In this document: positions 14,911 to 15,016 of the stretch, piece by piece
How the letters are laid out: every line of letters starts with the position of its first letter
Numbering within the stretch: the first letter of the stretch is position 1
Assembly (NCBI GenBank): GCA_036939755.1
Contig: JALLAZ010000472.1
Coordinates: 1-15,016 of the forward strand
DNA length: 15,016 nt
Reading direction: 5' to 3'
DNA from: Stephanodiscus triporus
Taxonomy: Eukaryota > Bacillariophyta > Thalassiosirophyceae > Thalassiosirales > Thalassiosiraceae
Notes under the pieces: generated by a model
What the model was told of the DNA's origin: nothing
The model's input: only the letters and a program-made list of their open reading frames with translations
The model's database searches: none
Program-made: the position numbers and the translations under genes

Positions 14911-15016
14911 GTAATGGTTGAAAATATTAGTAGTAGTAGGAATAGAATACAATTTAGTACCATCATGGTGTACATAGGGAATGATAGATCAAAAAAAGGG
15001 GGGGAGCACTCCGTGG

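Overview
The window looks like nuclear DNA of a photosynthetic stramenopile, most likely a diatom. The evidence is: compact genes on both strands with short GT-AG introns; a plastid presequence carrying the diatom-type ASAF signal-cleavage motif followed by a twin-arginine thylakoid signal; a tocopherol methyltransferase with a split plastid-type N-terminus; a eukaryotic tRNA-Phe with internal Pol III boxes; and a K/S-rich repeat protein with RXL motifs that recalls diatom biosilica proteins. Genus and species cannot be fixed from the sequence alone.

Left half (1-10134) is gene-dense. In order: the 3' end of a tandem-repeat protein gene (1-235, +); DPH6, a diphthine-ammonia ligase fused to two RidA-like domains (651-3452, -); divergent from it by about 114 bases, a two-exon CreA-family protein predicted to enter the thylakoid lumen (3567-4332, +); alpha-SNAP/Sec17 (4721-5677, -); an unrecognised protein with a C2-like N-terminus, a hydrophobic hairpin and a conserved membrane domain (6396-7757, -); divergent from it, a 130-residue protein that is essentially the same membrane domain alone (8090-8482, +); a two-exon gamma-tocopherol methyltransferase VTE4 (8755-9923, -); and tRNA-Phe(GAA) (10062-10134, -) just upstream of VTE4.

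Right half (10135-13941) is almost gene-free: AT-rich, with inverted repeats, microsatellites, a GC-rich island and short open frames that look like decayed mobile-element or pseudogene pieces. At the right edge is a WW-domain, proline-rich protein gene (13942-14877, -), possibly with further exons on either side.

The genes do not form one pathway. Housekeeping (DPH6 for elongation factor 2 modification, SNAP for SNARE recycling) is mixed with plastid functions (CreA-like, VTE4). The most interesting points are the RXL-type repeat protein, the inverted pair of genes sharing a membrane domain at about 79% protein identity, and a TATCGTA-type 10-mer family that recurs in non-coding DNA around several of these genes, mostly in the same orientation relative to the nearest gene.
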